Source of the DNA: Perognathus longimembris pacificus
Lineage: Eukaryota; Chordata; Mammalia; Rodentia; Heteromyidae
Direction: 5' to 3'
Length of the DNA: 64,000 nucleotides
Assembly (NCBI RefSeq): GCF_023159225.1
Contig: NC_063168.1
Span: forward strand, 63,653,398 to 63,717,397
Position numbers and translations under genes: made by a program. A model generated the notes under the pieces. That model did no database searches and had not been told where the DNA came from. It was given only the letters and a program-made list of their open reading frames with translations. Of this stretch, positions 32,816 through 43,859 are shown in pieces; positions within the stretch are counted from its first letter, which is position 1, and each line of letters starts with the position of its first letter.

Positions 32816-34542
32816 CCACCAACAAAACAATAACAATTACACATGACATACAGCTATACAAAAGCATGCCTGTGCTACAGGAGTGTGTTTTCCCGTGAGG
32901 TCCTGTGTAAGTCCACAGAAGGGAAAGACCTGTGAAATGAATCATCAACAAATGCCCTTCCCAGTGGGTTCTGATAGAGCCCTGGTCTGAGTCTGGGAAA
33001 TAGAGTCCAGCAAACAGGTTGTGCCTTGTTCTCACAGTCTCACAGTGCAAGAGGCTTTGTTTCTATTTTCAAAAGCAGTCAATGAATCTAGGGGGAAACT
33101 CAGAGTTTTCTCCTCAGCCCCCGCCCCCCACTGTGCAAATCTGGCAACTGAGGTCCTGGAAGGCTCAAGCACTTTCCCCTGATCCTAGGAAACAGCAGAG
33201 GCTAAACTGGACACAGGAACAGACACTACACACGTCCCTGCCTGGGTGATCGTGTACTTAACCAGGGCTGTCTTCTCCTAGGGCGAGATTTACCTTCACG
33301 GACATGGGGAGGCCAGCCCGCTCAGCCCGCATGCTGTCTGTGACTCCCTTAGCTGTCTCTTTCCTGGGTAAGTGACACACTGAAGGGGTTTATGCTGATA
33401 CTTCCTCTGCTGATTGCCTCCAGGTAGGGTGACCCTGGAGTTCTGGGCTCGGGCTTGGCACTGCCCTGGCAAGGCTTGGGATGGCAGGTGGCACAGCAGC
33501 TGCCTGGAGGCCATGCTGGACCCGCCAGCAGTTACTGGATACCACAGAGGAAGGCCCTCTGGGGCTGAGCTGGTAGGTGAGCGTGTCCAGAAGAGGAGGA
33601 GATGGGGGTCAGGGACCTGGGGGGTCTCCAAGGCTGAGGGAGGGTGGGGCTGGCTTGCAGGAAGAGTCCTGGATGGGAGCTGGGGAGTGGATGGGCTCAG
33701 GCCTGAGAGCAGAGAAGGAGCCCCATGACCAGGGCTGGGTTCCCCAGGGAGGCCCATGCCTGCTTTGGAACTGCTGTGAGCTGAGTCAGAAAGTGCGCTT
33801 CTGGCCATGGTCTGTGCAGGATCCTCGAGGAAGCCGGTTTTTGCATCCCACCTAGCAGTGGCAGTGGCCCTTGCAAGGCTCACAGAATAAGCCTTCTCCT
33901 TCTCCCTGGCTTTTAGGCCTGCCTGGAAGAAGTCACTTAGGCAAAGAGAGCGTTTCTTCCAGAGGTCAAATAATACGATGGCTGTTTTGGATGCCCTCTT
34001 GGGAGATGCTCACTGACATGTGGACAGGAGAAGGGGGGAGACCTGGTGTGCCTATGGGAGGCACGGATGGCCACAACCTAGGATCAGTGACTTACACTGG
34101 GTGGGAGGCTGTGGAGTGGGCCTAGTGGCAATTAGAACTGGACAGTCAGGGCTTTGGGGGGGATCAAGGTGCCTCAGGCCTCAGCATAGACAAGAGGGTG
34201 CTCAGATGCAGGGTACAGCACCCTAGAAGAGACAACATCCAGCTGCATGGGTGCCAGGACGCAGGAGATGTTCAGCAGTTCCCTGGAAGCGATGACAGAT
34301 CCTGGGCCCAGGTAGGATTTCCAGTTGTCATTCCAGACCAAGGAGCTGGCAGAAGCACAGGCCTGAGCAGGAGATCAGGCTCGGTTGGTAGAGCCCACTA
34401 AGCCTGAGCATCTGGGATCTCTGCAAGAGGAAGAGACCTCCTTCCTTAGATCCATTAGAGCTCTTGAGTTCTAATCTCTGTGGCCTAGACACGGTCCCTC
34501 CTAGAGGACTGCTAGGCTTATCACCAGTTCTTCTTTACTTCT
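32816..34542. other. Unique non-coding sequence
   Basis: The G-skewed stretch 33400-33760 produces long overlapping frames on both strands (195 codons minus at 33296-33883; 104 and 92 codons plus) with low-complexity products and no domain. A weak MIR-like trace lies near 33120-33230 (minus). Confidence 0.4.
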
Positions 34543-34605
34543 TTAATAAATATACATATTATTACATCATATATATATTATATATATATGTATATGTATA
34601 ATTAA
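34543..34605. repeat. AT-rich low-complexity tract
   Basis: Imperfect (TA)n with short interruptions. Confidence 0.9.
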
Positions 34606-34869
34606 AATGAACCTGAAGAAAGTCCTCTTGGAATGTCCTGCAATGCAAGGGTGAGGGTAACATGAATGAAGAAGTCACATGCCACTGCTTGCCACCTCAA
34701 TTCAAGCTCCACAAAGAGAGGCTGAAGAAGGGAGTTTCTGGCCTGAGGCCATGGTCTACTCTAGCTAATTACTAGGTTCCTGAAAACTATGGGCATACTG
34801 GGCAAATAGGCTTTCTCAATAATAACAACACCTGCTTGTCCATAGTAATAGTAACGATGGTGGCAAATA

Positions 34870-35003
34870 ACAATGATCACTGCTTCTCGGCTACCGTTTT
34901 GAACATTATTATGATTTGCACATTATCTCACTTAATCCTCATAATATGTAAAAGGACTCCATGTGAAACAGACCTTTCTCTGGGAAAGCTGAGACAGGTA
35001 ATG
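34870..35003 (-). mobile_element. MIR-like SINE relic
   Basis: The text 'gcacattatctcacttaatc', 'ctcataatatgtaaaagga' and 'gctgagacaggtaatgga' matches the reverse complement of the MIR core. It directly precedes the SINE nest. Confidence 0.55.
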
Positions 35004-35046
35004 GACTTTTTTGCTTTTGGTGGTACTGGGATTTGAACTTAGGTCC
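35004..35046 (-). mobile_element. Older SINE, 3' piece (split by IDL-Geo insertion)
   Basis: The text 'ttttttgcttttggtggtac' and 'tgggatttgaacttagg' is the reverse complement of the 3' end of an ID/B1-type SINE. The rest continues at 35294 after the younger insertion. Confidence 0.75.
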
Positions 35047-35059
35047 ATATTTTTAGCTA
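35047..35059. repeat. Target-site duplication, left copy (13 bp)
   Basis: ATATTTTTAGCTA, repeated exactly at 35281-35293, flanks the IDL-Geo element. This is the hallmark of L1-mediated SINE insertion and fixes both element boundaries. Confidence 0.92.
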
Positions 35060-35060
35060 C

Positions 35061-35280
35061 GGGCTGGGGATACGGCCTAGTGGCAAGAGTGCTTGACTCG
35101 TATACATGAAGCCCTGGGTTCGATTCCCCAGCACCACATATACAGAAAACGGCCAGAAGTGGCGCTGTGGCTCAAGTGGCAGAGTGCTAGCCTTGAGCAA
35201 GAAGAAGCCAGGGACAGTGCTCAGGCCCTGAGTCCAAGGCCCAGGACTGGCAAAAAAAAAAAAAAAAAAAAACCCAAAAC
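35061..35280 (+). mobile_element. Young, complete IDL-Geo dimeric SINE
   Basis: The left monomer (35061-35147) is ID-like: A box CGGCCTAGTGG at 35073-35083 and a perfect B box GGTTCGATTCC at 35117-35127. The right monomer (about 35148-35251) begins 'cggccagaagtggcgctgtg' and ends 'ccaggactggc'. A 21-base A-tail (35252-35272) and a short A-rich end follow. An exact 13-bp target-site duplication flanks it. Matches my memory of the Geomyoidea-specific IDL-Geo family with few differences, so it inserted recently. It encodes no protein and could be transcribed by Pol III. Confidence 0.92.
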
Positions 35281-35293
35281 ATATTTTTAGCTA
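35281..35293. repeat. Target-site duplication, right copy (13 bp)
   Basis: Exact second copy of ATATTTTTAGCTA, after which the older antisense SINE resumes. Confidence 0.92.
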
Positions 35294-35445
35294 GGCAAGT
35301 ATCCTACTACTTGAGCCATGTTCCCAGTCCATTTTGCTTTAGTTATTTTTCAGATAGGGTCTGGTGATTGCCATGGACCATAATCCTCTCATTTCTACCT
35401 TCTGAAGAGCTGGAATTGCAAGTGTGAGACACTGTGGTTGGTCCT
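35294..35445 (-). mobile_element. Older SINE, 5' piece (ID + B1-like)
   Basis: The text 'ggcaagtatcctactacttg', 'agccatgttcccagtcc' is an antisense ID-type monomer. 'cagatagggtctggtgattg' and 'ggaattgcaagtgtgagaca' is an antisense B1-like part. Joined to 35004-35046, it forms one ID/B1 composite that is clearly older than its insertion. Confidence 0.75.
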
Positions 35446-36618
35446 AGAGCCAAGATTTGAACTTACACAATCCAAGAAACGAACAAGAACAAAAAGAAAA
35501 CCTACCTCATTTTCCATCTCATTAACTTCACAAGGCTCAAAGACAAGACTGGGAGGCTAAGGTATATTTAGGAGAGGATAGTGTTGTATGTATGTGCTTT
35601 TCAAATGGTGGGGTAGAGCAACAGTTTTCTACATGAAGTCAACTGACATGGGCTCTGATGACACACAGTCATGGATATGCACTAGGAAGAATGCACAAAA
35701 CCCACAACAGTCCTGTTCCTGCTCTGCTGCAAAGTTGAGTGACAATTCTGGAAAGTCCAATCATTCCTAATTTCATATTAGTTAGGTTCTTTTATTTTCT
35801 CTAAAACTGTTATGCTTCCAAGTTTCAAGACACCAATGGATGTCCATCCTCAGTCTGCTAGAGGGTGGTGACTGAGAAAGGCCACTGCTCTGCCATCTAC
35901 TGCCACCCACTTTCATGATGACCGTGAGAATACACAATTTTCTGGGCAAGTCCTCTTTACGGGCTTTGTGCCTCTGCACCATGAAGCAGTAACAAAGGGC
36001 CAGAACTGCAATTTCTGTGTGACAGGCAGGCTTAGCCGCTAGGGCCCTTGCCCCAGGACACTGGACACCAGTCCATCTGAGACCATTCTGCCTCCCCTTC
36101 CCTAAGGCCAGCAGTCTACTGGCTTTGGAGCCTCTAGCATGAATGCTACACTGGAGATGGGGTTCTACACCCAGGACATGGGTACTATCCATCCCTGCCC
36201 TACTCCTAGCCAGACTGGAAGGACTTGGCAAGCTGGAGGTATGTCCACTAATTCCTCCTCAGCTTCTCCAGTCCAGACCGTGGGACCAGAGTCATGGTGG
36301 ATCTGCTGGTTAGTCAACTGGTCCAAGTATCCACTTTGTAGGCCCTCTCTCACAAGCAACATGCATTCCAAAAAGTCTGCCAGGCAGTCAGCTGTAACTC
36401 AGAATGCACTTTCCTGCAAGACAAAGCCATTCACAGTCCCAGGGAGTCAGGCTGGACCTCAAAGACTGATATAGTCGTTATCTAGCTTGCTGAACCGTGG
36501 CACAAAAGCCTGAGTGACATGCATTGTCCCTAAGGGTCTGCAGTGTGCGCAGGAAGAGAAGGGACTGTGTCCACTATTGGTGTTGTTGGTGAGCCTGGCC
36601 AGTTTAGTACTGCTCTCT

Positions 36619-36621
<3 letters not shown>
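35446..36621. other. Unique non-coding sequence
   Basis: No gene or repeat family is recognised. The 149-codon minus frame (35782-36231) and 111-codon plus frame (36139-36474) overlap and lack domains. Confidence 0.4.
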
Positions 36622-36667
<46 letters not shown>

Positions 36668-36688
36668 AGAGAGAGAGAGAGAGAGAGA
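36622..36688. repeat. Compound (TG)n-(GA)n microsatellite
   Basis: About 22 TG units with one GC interruption pass into about 10 GA units, the same architecture as at 14361-14438. Confidence 0.97.
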
Positions 36689-37419
36689 TGTGTGTGGAGA
36701 TCTGTTAAAGCAAACAGATTTGGAAATCATGCTATTGGGCATTAAGTAGTGGAAACTGGAGTCCCTAGGAGTGAGGATATCCTGGAATTGGATCACTGTT
36801 TTGACTTCTGTCCATACTTCTGCCCAGCCAGCCAGGTGAGGCTCAGTAGGAAGATTCATGCCACATGAAGCTTATTCCTAGACGTTCCAAAGAACCCTTC
36901 TAAGTACGGAGAAGCATGTGGGACCCTGTGCCCTGTGATCCATCTCAGCGCCTGTCAATGCCAGGCCTGGGTGATTAGATTAGAACCCATAGCTCCCCAA
37001 TCACAAATGATCCATGTATCTCTTTCATAAAGCAGGCCTGACCGGTGCCATGTGGTGTGTGGGATAACCCTCAATCGGCATGTCAGACCAGGCTCCTCCT
37101 GTGCCAACTCACTGACTAGGTCAGTCACTCTCTGAGCCTGCCCCTGAGGTACATGTGCTCTGGGTTACGACATCGATGGAACTTGTAACTCCTCAGACTC
37201 AGCTCTCATTCTAAACGAGGTTCAGGGCCTTGGAGAGACAGGGAGGGCTGGGGTCTAACAGGCTGGGTGAGACATTTGTCTTTTTCTATGCAGCGGTGTG
37301 GCTCCATTGGCATGCCATCTACGGAGCAGCATGCAATTATAAATCACTTGGTTCTGAAATAAACTCTACCCCTAAGTTTTATTTGAACATTTGTGTCAGC
37401 TCCATTTATAGCCAATTCG
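36689..37419. other. Unique non-coding sequence
   Basis: Nothing recognisable. Confidence 0.35.
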
Positions 37420-37880
37420 CAGAAGGCCTTGTCTGGTGGGCATGGAGCTGGGCCCTGGGGCTGTGAAGACAAGCGACACAACATTCCTGCCTTTAAGGGG
37501 ACACAGTTTAGACTTGTTCTCACTGTTGTTAAGAGTTATCACAGAGAAACACAGGAGCTGTGGAGTAGAGACAGTGCTGTCCAACGGCTAGAGCCATAGT
37601 CAGGAAGGCTTCCTGGGGGAGAGGGGAAGCTGGATGAAGAAGGGGAGTAGCGTCCTGGGCAGAGAGGAACAGTTTTAGGGATGAAACGAAGGTAGAAATG
37701 GTGTACTGAGGATCTTGGAGGGATTTGGGGGGTAAATCTAGCAAAATAAGCAAGGGAGGTGGGGGGATGAGGCAGGACAGTTGAGATGGAGGCCTGGTTC
37801 CAGACACCAGGCCCTAGAGTGAGACAGAGGAGCTAGAACACCATGCTGGGAAGTTCAGAGGTGATTTTACTGAGAACCAC
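37420..37880. mobile_element. Possible old interspersed repeat, family not assigned
   Basis: The stretch reads like a common ancient mammalian repeat: 'cattcctgcctttaagggga', 'gtcaggaaggcttcctgggg' and 'cctgggcagagaggaacag', in the order seen in such elements. I cannot name the family with confidence and the divergence is high. No coding potential. Confidence 0.35.
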
Positions 37881-37889
37881 TAAAGATCC

Positions 37890-37975
37890 TTCCTAGAGCC
37901 AGAACAGTAGCAAAAGAACCAAGTGAGAGGGGTGAGAATCTAAATTCAAGCCCCAATACTCGTCCCCACCCCCTC
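37890..37975 (+). mobile_element. Decayed SINE monomer
   Basis: 'gagccagaacagtagcaaaa' through 'aaattcaagccccaatactc' resembles the Geo-type monomer with its central part lost. Confidence 0.4.
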
Positions 37976-38729
37976 AAACAACAGTACCTCTGTATGCCAG
38001 ATTGGCATTGGGATGAGGGGGAAAAGACATGTCGAGGATGAACTCTGGTTTACAGGCTTGAGTTTCTGGAGGGTGAGTGCTGAAATTCTGTGGATATGGA
38101 GAACATCAGAGGAGTAAGTTCAGGGAACTCCTTAATAGGAAATACTTTAACACAGGTTAAACTGACAGGAATGAACATTCCAGGGTGGGGGAACCAAGCA
38201 AAGAAAAGCTGCACGGACTGAGGACATGTGGTCTATGTCAGAGACAAAGACTCTAGATCCTCTTTTTACAGTCCAGAGGTTTTGAGTTTGGGTAATGACA
38301 GATCACCATGCCCCTGACATGACCCGCATTCGAACAGCATCCCATCTATTCTAACAGCAACACCATGGATTCACCGGCGATGATAGCCGTGTGCCTGTGT
38401 GTCCAGATCCAGACAGAAGAGTCAAGGAATTCTGCCATCAGCTGTTGGGTCCCTGTTGTCATCCCTCACCTACAAAGATGGATGGATATTTGTCAGGCTG
38501 GGATAACATGAGAGAAACAACTTGCAGATGTGTCCAGGGCAATTTCAGGAAACCCACCAGCCTGGTTTCTTGCCTGCCTACCATGCACTGAACTCTCAAA
38601 ATCCACCTAATGGTTTTCTGATCAGAGTGTCATGGACTGAAGTTTCCCTTGTGACTGTCCTCTCTTGCTCATGTCTCTCGAGGTGTCTGGAGGGCCCCAA
38701 GCATTGGGGAAGTGGAGAACCTGGTGCAC
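37976..38729. other. Unique non-coding sequence
   Basis: No recognisable feature. Confidence 0.35.
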
Positions 38730-39130
38730 AGCAACTCGGATAGAAAACAAGCAATTGCATTTCACACTCCTCAGAGGCTCCCAGCCCCACTCCCTGGCAG
38801 CATAATTACAGATGCCTCCCTCCTTACAAACCCCTCCTACGCGCTGCATAAAGGAATACAATTTCTGGCTGTCCAAATTACAAGAGACCATAATGCACAA
38901 AAGCAATAAACACAGGTTCTAACAGCAATCAGATACCACTTATCGTAAACAATGGTTTTTGTGATTTATTGCATTTGAAGCAGGTTCAGCATTACTCCTT
39001 AGAAGATTTGGTTATTCTTGTTTTCAAGCAGAGTTGCCAACAGCCAGCTGACGTCAGACCAAATTGTTCAAGCACAGCAGATTTTAAAAATAGGGCCAAC
39101 GTGGTGTTAAGATAGTTAATAATAGAAAAT
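38730..39130. promoter_or_regulatory. Candidate conserved enhancer with a perfect CRE
   Basis: A repeat-free, fairly AT-rich block with a full palindromic cAMP response element TGACGTCA at 39049-39056, an AACAATGG SOX-type site at 38948-38955, and several homeodomain-type cores ('cataattaca', 'caaattacaa', 'gttaataata'). The CpG inside the CRE is intact despite general CpG loss, which hints at constraint or lack of methylation. Function is inferred; cross-species alignment would decide. Confidence 0.38.
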
Positions 39131-39674
39131 TTAGGGTGGCTGCAGGCTGACATGAAAGTCTAAAGATGGGGCCTTTTGGGGTTAATGGGCTCCCTTGCCA
39201 ATGCTTATGACTTCTCAGCGGGTCCTGGATTCCTAACACAAAAGCACTTCTGATTCTTCCACTGCCCTGATGGACAAGTGACGTGGGAGGGAGGAGGAGA
39301 CTAGCAAGTCGAAGGCCCATGCCAAGGTCTGGCTTCATGCATCAAGCTGTTCAGTGTAGCTGACACTCGGGCCTCATTTAACTCTAGGAGTCAGGTACTG
39401 GGAGCATGGCGAAGTCAAGCTCCCACAATGCATTTGAGCAGAGACATCTGCAGTGATCATTTAAATGAAACCTGCCTCCTTCTGGCATAAGCAGTCCTTT
39501 CTCTCCTGCACCCTGTCCACTAGGCAGGAAACGGGCCCAGTAGCCCAGCACAGGCTTAGTTAGAGAGCAAGGGTGATTCCCAGATGAGAGCAGGAGTTTT
39601 ACCACAGGGTTTGGGGAAATCTTAGGAATCCATTGGCTATTGCAGGGTTCCTTAAAAGCCACCCAGGGAGATCG

Positions 39675-39924
39675 GATTTTTTTTTTTTTTTTCTGTTTTT
39701 GGTGCTAGTCCCAGCGGCTTGACCTCAGGTCCTGGGCACTGTCCTTGAGCTTTTTTTGCTCAAGGGTAGTGTTCTTCCACTTGAGCTACAACTCCACTTC
39801 TGGCTTATTTGGTGGTTAATTGGAAATAAGAGTCTCATAGACTTTCCTGCCTGGGCTGGTTTTGAACCATGATCCTCAGATCTAAGTCCCCTAAGATTAC
39901 AGGCATGAGCCACTGGCGCCTGGC
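39675..39924 (-). mobile_element. Composite SINE (7SL/B1-like + tRNA-like)
   Basis: A nearly complete antisense copy: T-tail at 39677-39692, tRNA-like monomer at 39720-39805, linker 'ggtggttaattggaaataag', and B1-like head ending 'gagccactggcgcctggc' (39907-39924). TTCTGTTTTT at 39691-39700 and again at 39925-39934 may be the target-site duplication. Confidence 0.88.
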
Positions 39925-39934
39925 TTCTGTTTTT

Positions 39935-40646
39935 ATTCATTATATTGGTAGGTTACTCTAAGATTGTATGGGGAAAAGTGGATTGTAGAATCTTCTGGCA
40001 GGAATTCTTCCTCTGAACATGTTTTCTCTCCCCAAATTCAACCTTTTTTTTTTGTATAGGATTCTATGACACAGGTACAAGGATGAGCCTGAGCCCAGAT
40101 AGTAGCCCTGGGAAGAGGCAAGCTGTCTGGAAGCATTACCCACCCTCTCTTTGAAACCCTCACCTGTGAGACCCAGTGGGACCTGCCTGCATCCTGTGCC
40201 CTGGCCACACCTCTGGCTCCGGGACTTGGTTCAAAGGGAATTGGGGCCAAGTGAAGAGTGTGCACTGGGGACACAGATGAAGCAGAGTTCCTGATGTGTG
40301 GACAGAAAAGCACAGCGTGCACGATGTCACTTGAGCAAGTGGTTACTTCCTGGGGTCTCCAGGGGCTGGAAGAGACATCCTTTAACCAAGACAGAGCGTC
40401 CTTCGGATTGAGAGGCGCATACACAGCTCAGCGTTGGCGAGCAATTCATTTCCGTCTGAGTGGTGGAGGCTCTCTGTTCTTAGCTTGGAGCAGAGAGCAG
40501 AAAGATCACTGAGCTACAGAGATCACGATAAGGAAAATGGATTTGTTAGTGCCTACCCAGTCCTCAGAGAATAGCCATGATATCTTGTTTACAGTAGGTT
40601 CTCACAACACCACTTGCTCAGGAAAGGGGGGAAAACACCCCCAAAT
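39935..40646. other. Unique non-coding sequence
   Basis: A T run occurs at 40046-40054. The 128-codon minus frame (40038-40424) has no domain. Confidence 0.35.
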
Positions 40647-40817
40647 CGGTCCTGGGCTTGAACTCAGGGCTTGGGCATCTCTGTGCTCAAGGCTAGCACT
40701 CTACCACAGTGCCACTTCTGGCTTTTTGTTGTTTATGTGATACTGAGGAATCAACGCCAGGGCTTCATGCATACTAGGCAAGCAAGTACTGTAGCACTAA
40801 GCCACATTCCCAGCCCC
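40647..40817 (-). mobile_element. Older IDL-Geo dimeric SINE
   Basis: On the minus strand this is ID-like left monomer (complement of 'actgaggaatcaacgccagg' and 'cttcatgcatactaggcaag') followed by the Geo-type right monomer (complement of 'gctagcactctaccacagtg' and 'ccacttctggctttttg'). It shares the layout of the copy at 35061-35280 but carries many substitutions and a short deletion in the right monomer. Confidence 0.82.
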
Positions 40818-40940
40818 TCATTTCCATCTTAAAGATGAAGAAACGGAAAGGCACACAGAAGTTGGGCCATTTGCTGAGATCACTAAGCCTATCATTATGT
40901 AGGCCCACAAGACTGGTGCCAGTTTCTGCCATTTCTAAGC
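40818..40940 (-). mobile_element. MIR SINE relic
   Basis: 'catttccatcttaaagatga', 'agaaacggaaaggcacacag' and 'ttgctgagatcactaagcc' is the reverse complement of MIR. The IDL-Geo element abuts it. Confidence 0.55.
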
Positions 40941-41530
40941 ATATGCCTTTGTACATTGAACCCTGACATCCTTCTTTCAGTGCACTCTCCTGGCATGTCT
41001 GCCTTGGCCAGGATCAATACATGTACAGGAAGATGGTAAGATGAATGCCACTTAAAACAAACATTACCAACACTCAACTGCTGGAGTCAAAAGTCACCAG
41101 CAGCGTTTAACCGCCCCCCCGGGCTGCTGTTCACCTGCTCTGTTTCCCCACCTTTCCCAGACATCTGTCTCTCTGGAGATAAAGTCTGCTCAGCCACTCA
41201 CCAATGCATAACATCTGAAACCTGTAAGGAAGGCAGCAAGCCCTTTGTGGAATGTTCATGTGTCGGGCACCAAGATCATACCTCCAGTCAGCAAACAGGA
41301 GTTTCAAACCACTGAATTTGTTTTTTGATAAAGACAAAAGTGATTCATAGCTCAAAGATGCTCTCAACAGGAAGATACATTTTTACAAAGATCCTTATAT
41401 CTTGTAGCAGCCCTGCCCTTGTATTTTTCTAACCCTTGGCCCTTGGCTTGTCCTGAGCCACACTACTAAAGATTTTGAGTTAGTGTTTCAGGAAGTCACA
41501 TCCGTCTTTGTCCACTAAAATCTTCTTCTT

Positions 41531-41735
41531 AGCCAGGCTCGTGTGTGTAATCCTAGCTACTCAGGAGGCTGAGATGTGAGGATCATGGTTGGAAGCCAGC
41601 CCAGCAGGAGGAAAGTCTGTGAGACTCTTATCTCAAATAAACTACCCCTCCCCCCCCCAAACAAACCCTCTGGAAATAAGAGCTGTGTGGGGACAGAACC
41701 CAGGCCCTGAATTTAAGCCCCAGGACTGACACATT
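41531..41735 (+). mobile_element. Composite SINE with internal C-run rearrangement
   Basis: The B1-like head ('ctactcaggaggctgagatg') and linker ('gagactcttatctcaaata') are clear. The tRNA-like monomer is disrupted by a C-rich run at 41645-41658, and the end 'taagccccaggactgaca' is intact. Confidence 0.8.
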
Positions 41736-41759
41736 TTTTTCCCCTCTTATCATAAAAGT

Positions 41760-41893
41760 ATTACACTAAAGGGCTTCACTGTAATATTCACAACATTCAT
41801 ATAATGCATTTTGATCAAACCCAATCAATCTATATTACTCTTTCTTGACCTTCCCCTATTTTAAAATAGCTTTGGATAGTTTCATTATGCAAT

Positions 41894-41939
<46 letters not shown>

Positions 41940-42535
41940 ATGCATACACGCTGAATCCTTATTTTACAATCATTTCACATTATTATTATCTTTGTGTATA
42001 GGTTCCTCATGAGTGGAACATGCAGTATTTGTTTTTGGAGCTTGACTTATCTCATTTAACATAAGGATCTTCCGTTCTACTCTATCCACTTTCCTGCAAA
42101 CAACACTGTTTCATTTTTCTTAATGGCTAAGTAATATTCTACTGTGCATATGTACTGCATGTTCTTTCGTCATTGGTTGTTAGACACCTACACTGGTTCT
42201 CTATCTTGACTATCGTAAATAATGCTGTTATAAATATAGAGGTGCAGGTATCTCTCTGATATACTGGCTTATACTCCTAATAGTGGTATGATGGGGTCAT
42301 AAGCAAGGTCGACTTTAGAGTGTTTTCTTTTGTCCTAGGAACCTCCATACTGATTTCCATAGTGGCCGGATTAATTCCCATTCTCACCGACTGACTGTAT
42401 AAGGTCTCCTCTCCCCACCCCCCCCCACCCCCATATCCTCTTCAGCATTTGTTCCTGCTTATCTTCTTGGTAAGAGCCATTCTGATTAGGGTAAGATGGA
42501 ATCTTAAGAGCATTTGATTTGTATTTCCTTTATAG
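41760..42535 (-). mobile_element. L1 relic (3' region, about 0.8 kb)
   Basis: On the plus strand, 'gtaatattctactgtgcata', 'tataaatatagaggtgcagg', 'aggaacctccatactgattt', 'ccatagtggccggattaatt' and 'ggtaagagccattctgatta' are the reverse complement of the ORF2 3' end and flanking L1 sequence. The reading frame is destroyed. A (TC)n(AC)n stretch at 41894-41939 interrupts it, and a C-rich patch lies at 42410-42431. Confidence 0.85.
41894..41939. repeat. Compound (TC)n-(AC)n microsatellite
   Basis: CT repeats pass directly into AC repeats within the L1-derived region. Confidence 0.93.
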
Positions 42536-42555
42536 TAGAGGAATCTACATCTTTA

Positions 42556-42725
42556 TCCAATGCTCCAGAAGCTTCTAAGGCCAGCAGGCTGATAGCTATC
42601 AGAAGGAACCAGCCATGCCAACCCCTTGATCTTGGACTTCTGACCTCCAGAATGTGAAAAAAAAAAAAAATGTCTGTTGTTAAGGCATTCCGGCTTGTGC
42701 TACTCCATGACAGCAATCCTACACA
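42556..42725 (+). mobile_element. MaLR-type LTR relic (3' part)
   Basis: The series 'ggaaccagccatgccaaccc', 'cttgatcttggacttctgac', 'ctccagaatgtgaaaaaa', 'gttgttaaggcattccggct' and 'gacagcaatcctacacaag' is the typical 3' half of a MaLR LTR (MLT1/ORR1 class). An A run has expanded at 42657-42670. The 5' half is missing and the L1 lies in its place. Confidence 0.7.
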
Positions 42726-43411
42726 AGGAATACAGCATCAAGGAAGACATTTTGCAAACAGGGTTTTTGTCTGAACTCATCAGTGCCAACCTGTTTAACT
42801 GCCCTGCATTCTTCACTGGAGAATTCCCACCCCAGGGCGGTGACCTGCTGCTCCTCGGCAGCTGGCCAGCCTATGTGGCAGCCTGGCTTGAGAACAGAGC
42901 TTGAGAAGGCATCTCTCACCAGTCCCACACCTGCCGGGCCTTGGGATTCTGCCACCAACTTCTTTTTGAGGGCAGGAGCCACCCTCCCTCTGGATCTCCA
43001 ACCTCGTGTCACTCATCGGACATTCACTAAGCTAGGTGCCCGATGCCACCCAGCTCCCGATGCCTGCTCTGAGAGGGCTTGTCTGCCCGCCCTGTCACAT
43101 TCGCTGGGCCTTATCACCTGTAAGGCTTGGCTTGTGGAAATCAAGAGTCCTTCAGGAAAGTGGTACCTCTGCTTGTCCCTGCCTATATACGGGAGGTAGC
43201 AACGTCAATAAGAAATCGTGATGGAGCCCTGCTCACAGTGACAGTCCTCTGTTACTGTTCAGGAGCTCACAGCCAGGGCAGGTCAAGGCAGGGGGCTCCT
43301 GGGACCAACCCCCAAATTCTGGGTTATTGAATAAGGGATCAACTCAGCACCAAACCACAGCAATTGTGGTGGCCACTGGGCACATTTCCTGGTCAAGACT
43401 TCTCCATTTTA
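42726..43411. other. Unique non-coding sequence
   Basis: The 138-codon plus frame (42783-43199) lacks any recognisable domain. Confidence 0.35.
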
Positions 43412-43642
43412 GGGTCACACGTGGTGGTGTGTGCCTGTAATCCCAGCTACTCAAGGAGAAGTGGTAGTAGACTCTCAGATCCAGGCCAACACAGGTCTAT
43501 GTGAGGGACCTATCTGAAAAACAAACCCAAAGCAAAAAGGGCAGGAGATAGAGCTCAAGTGATTGAGTGCTTGCCGAGCAAGCTTGAGGCCTTAGGTTCA
43601 AAGCCCAGTACTACCAGAAAGAAAAAGGAAAAGAAGAAGAAA
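43412..43642 (+). mobile_element. B1-ID type dimeric SINE
   Basis: The B1-like left part ('ggtgtgtgcctgtaatccca', 'gctactcaaggagaagtgg') is joined to an ID-like right part ('gagatagagctcaagtgatt', 'gagtgcttgccgagcaagc', 'ggttcaaagcccagtact') with an A-rich tail. It differs from the B1 plus Geo-like composites elsewhere because the right monomer is ID-like. Confidence 0.8.
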
Positions 43643-43859
43643 GATTTCTCCATCTTCCGCGCAGCTCAGGTGCCCCTCCATCCATTTTCTGCCACAAAAA
43701 GTAGAAATAAGCTTTTCTGAAGGCAGGATTTAAAGGAGCTCTCCTGTCACCAAGCATGTGGCCTCACGCTGAATAAAGGGTCTTTAGGATGCTCTCAGCT
43801 CCGCCTTCTTCTCATTTCCTCCTCTCCTTGATCCTGTTTTCTCCCTGAGGTATGGGTGA

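Noticed and set aside
33296..33883. 195-codon minus-strand frame rich in Pro, Ser and Ala
   Set aside because: It lies in G-skewed DNA that lacks stop codons in several frames on both strands at once, so base composition explains it.
35073..35127. tRNA-like A and B boxes
   Set aside because: They belong to the ID-like left monomer of a SINE, not to a functional tRNA gene. No cloverleaf is preserved.
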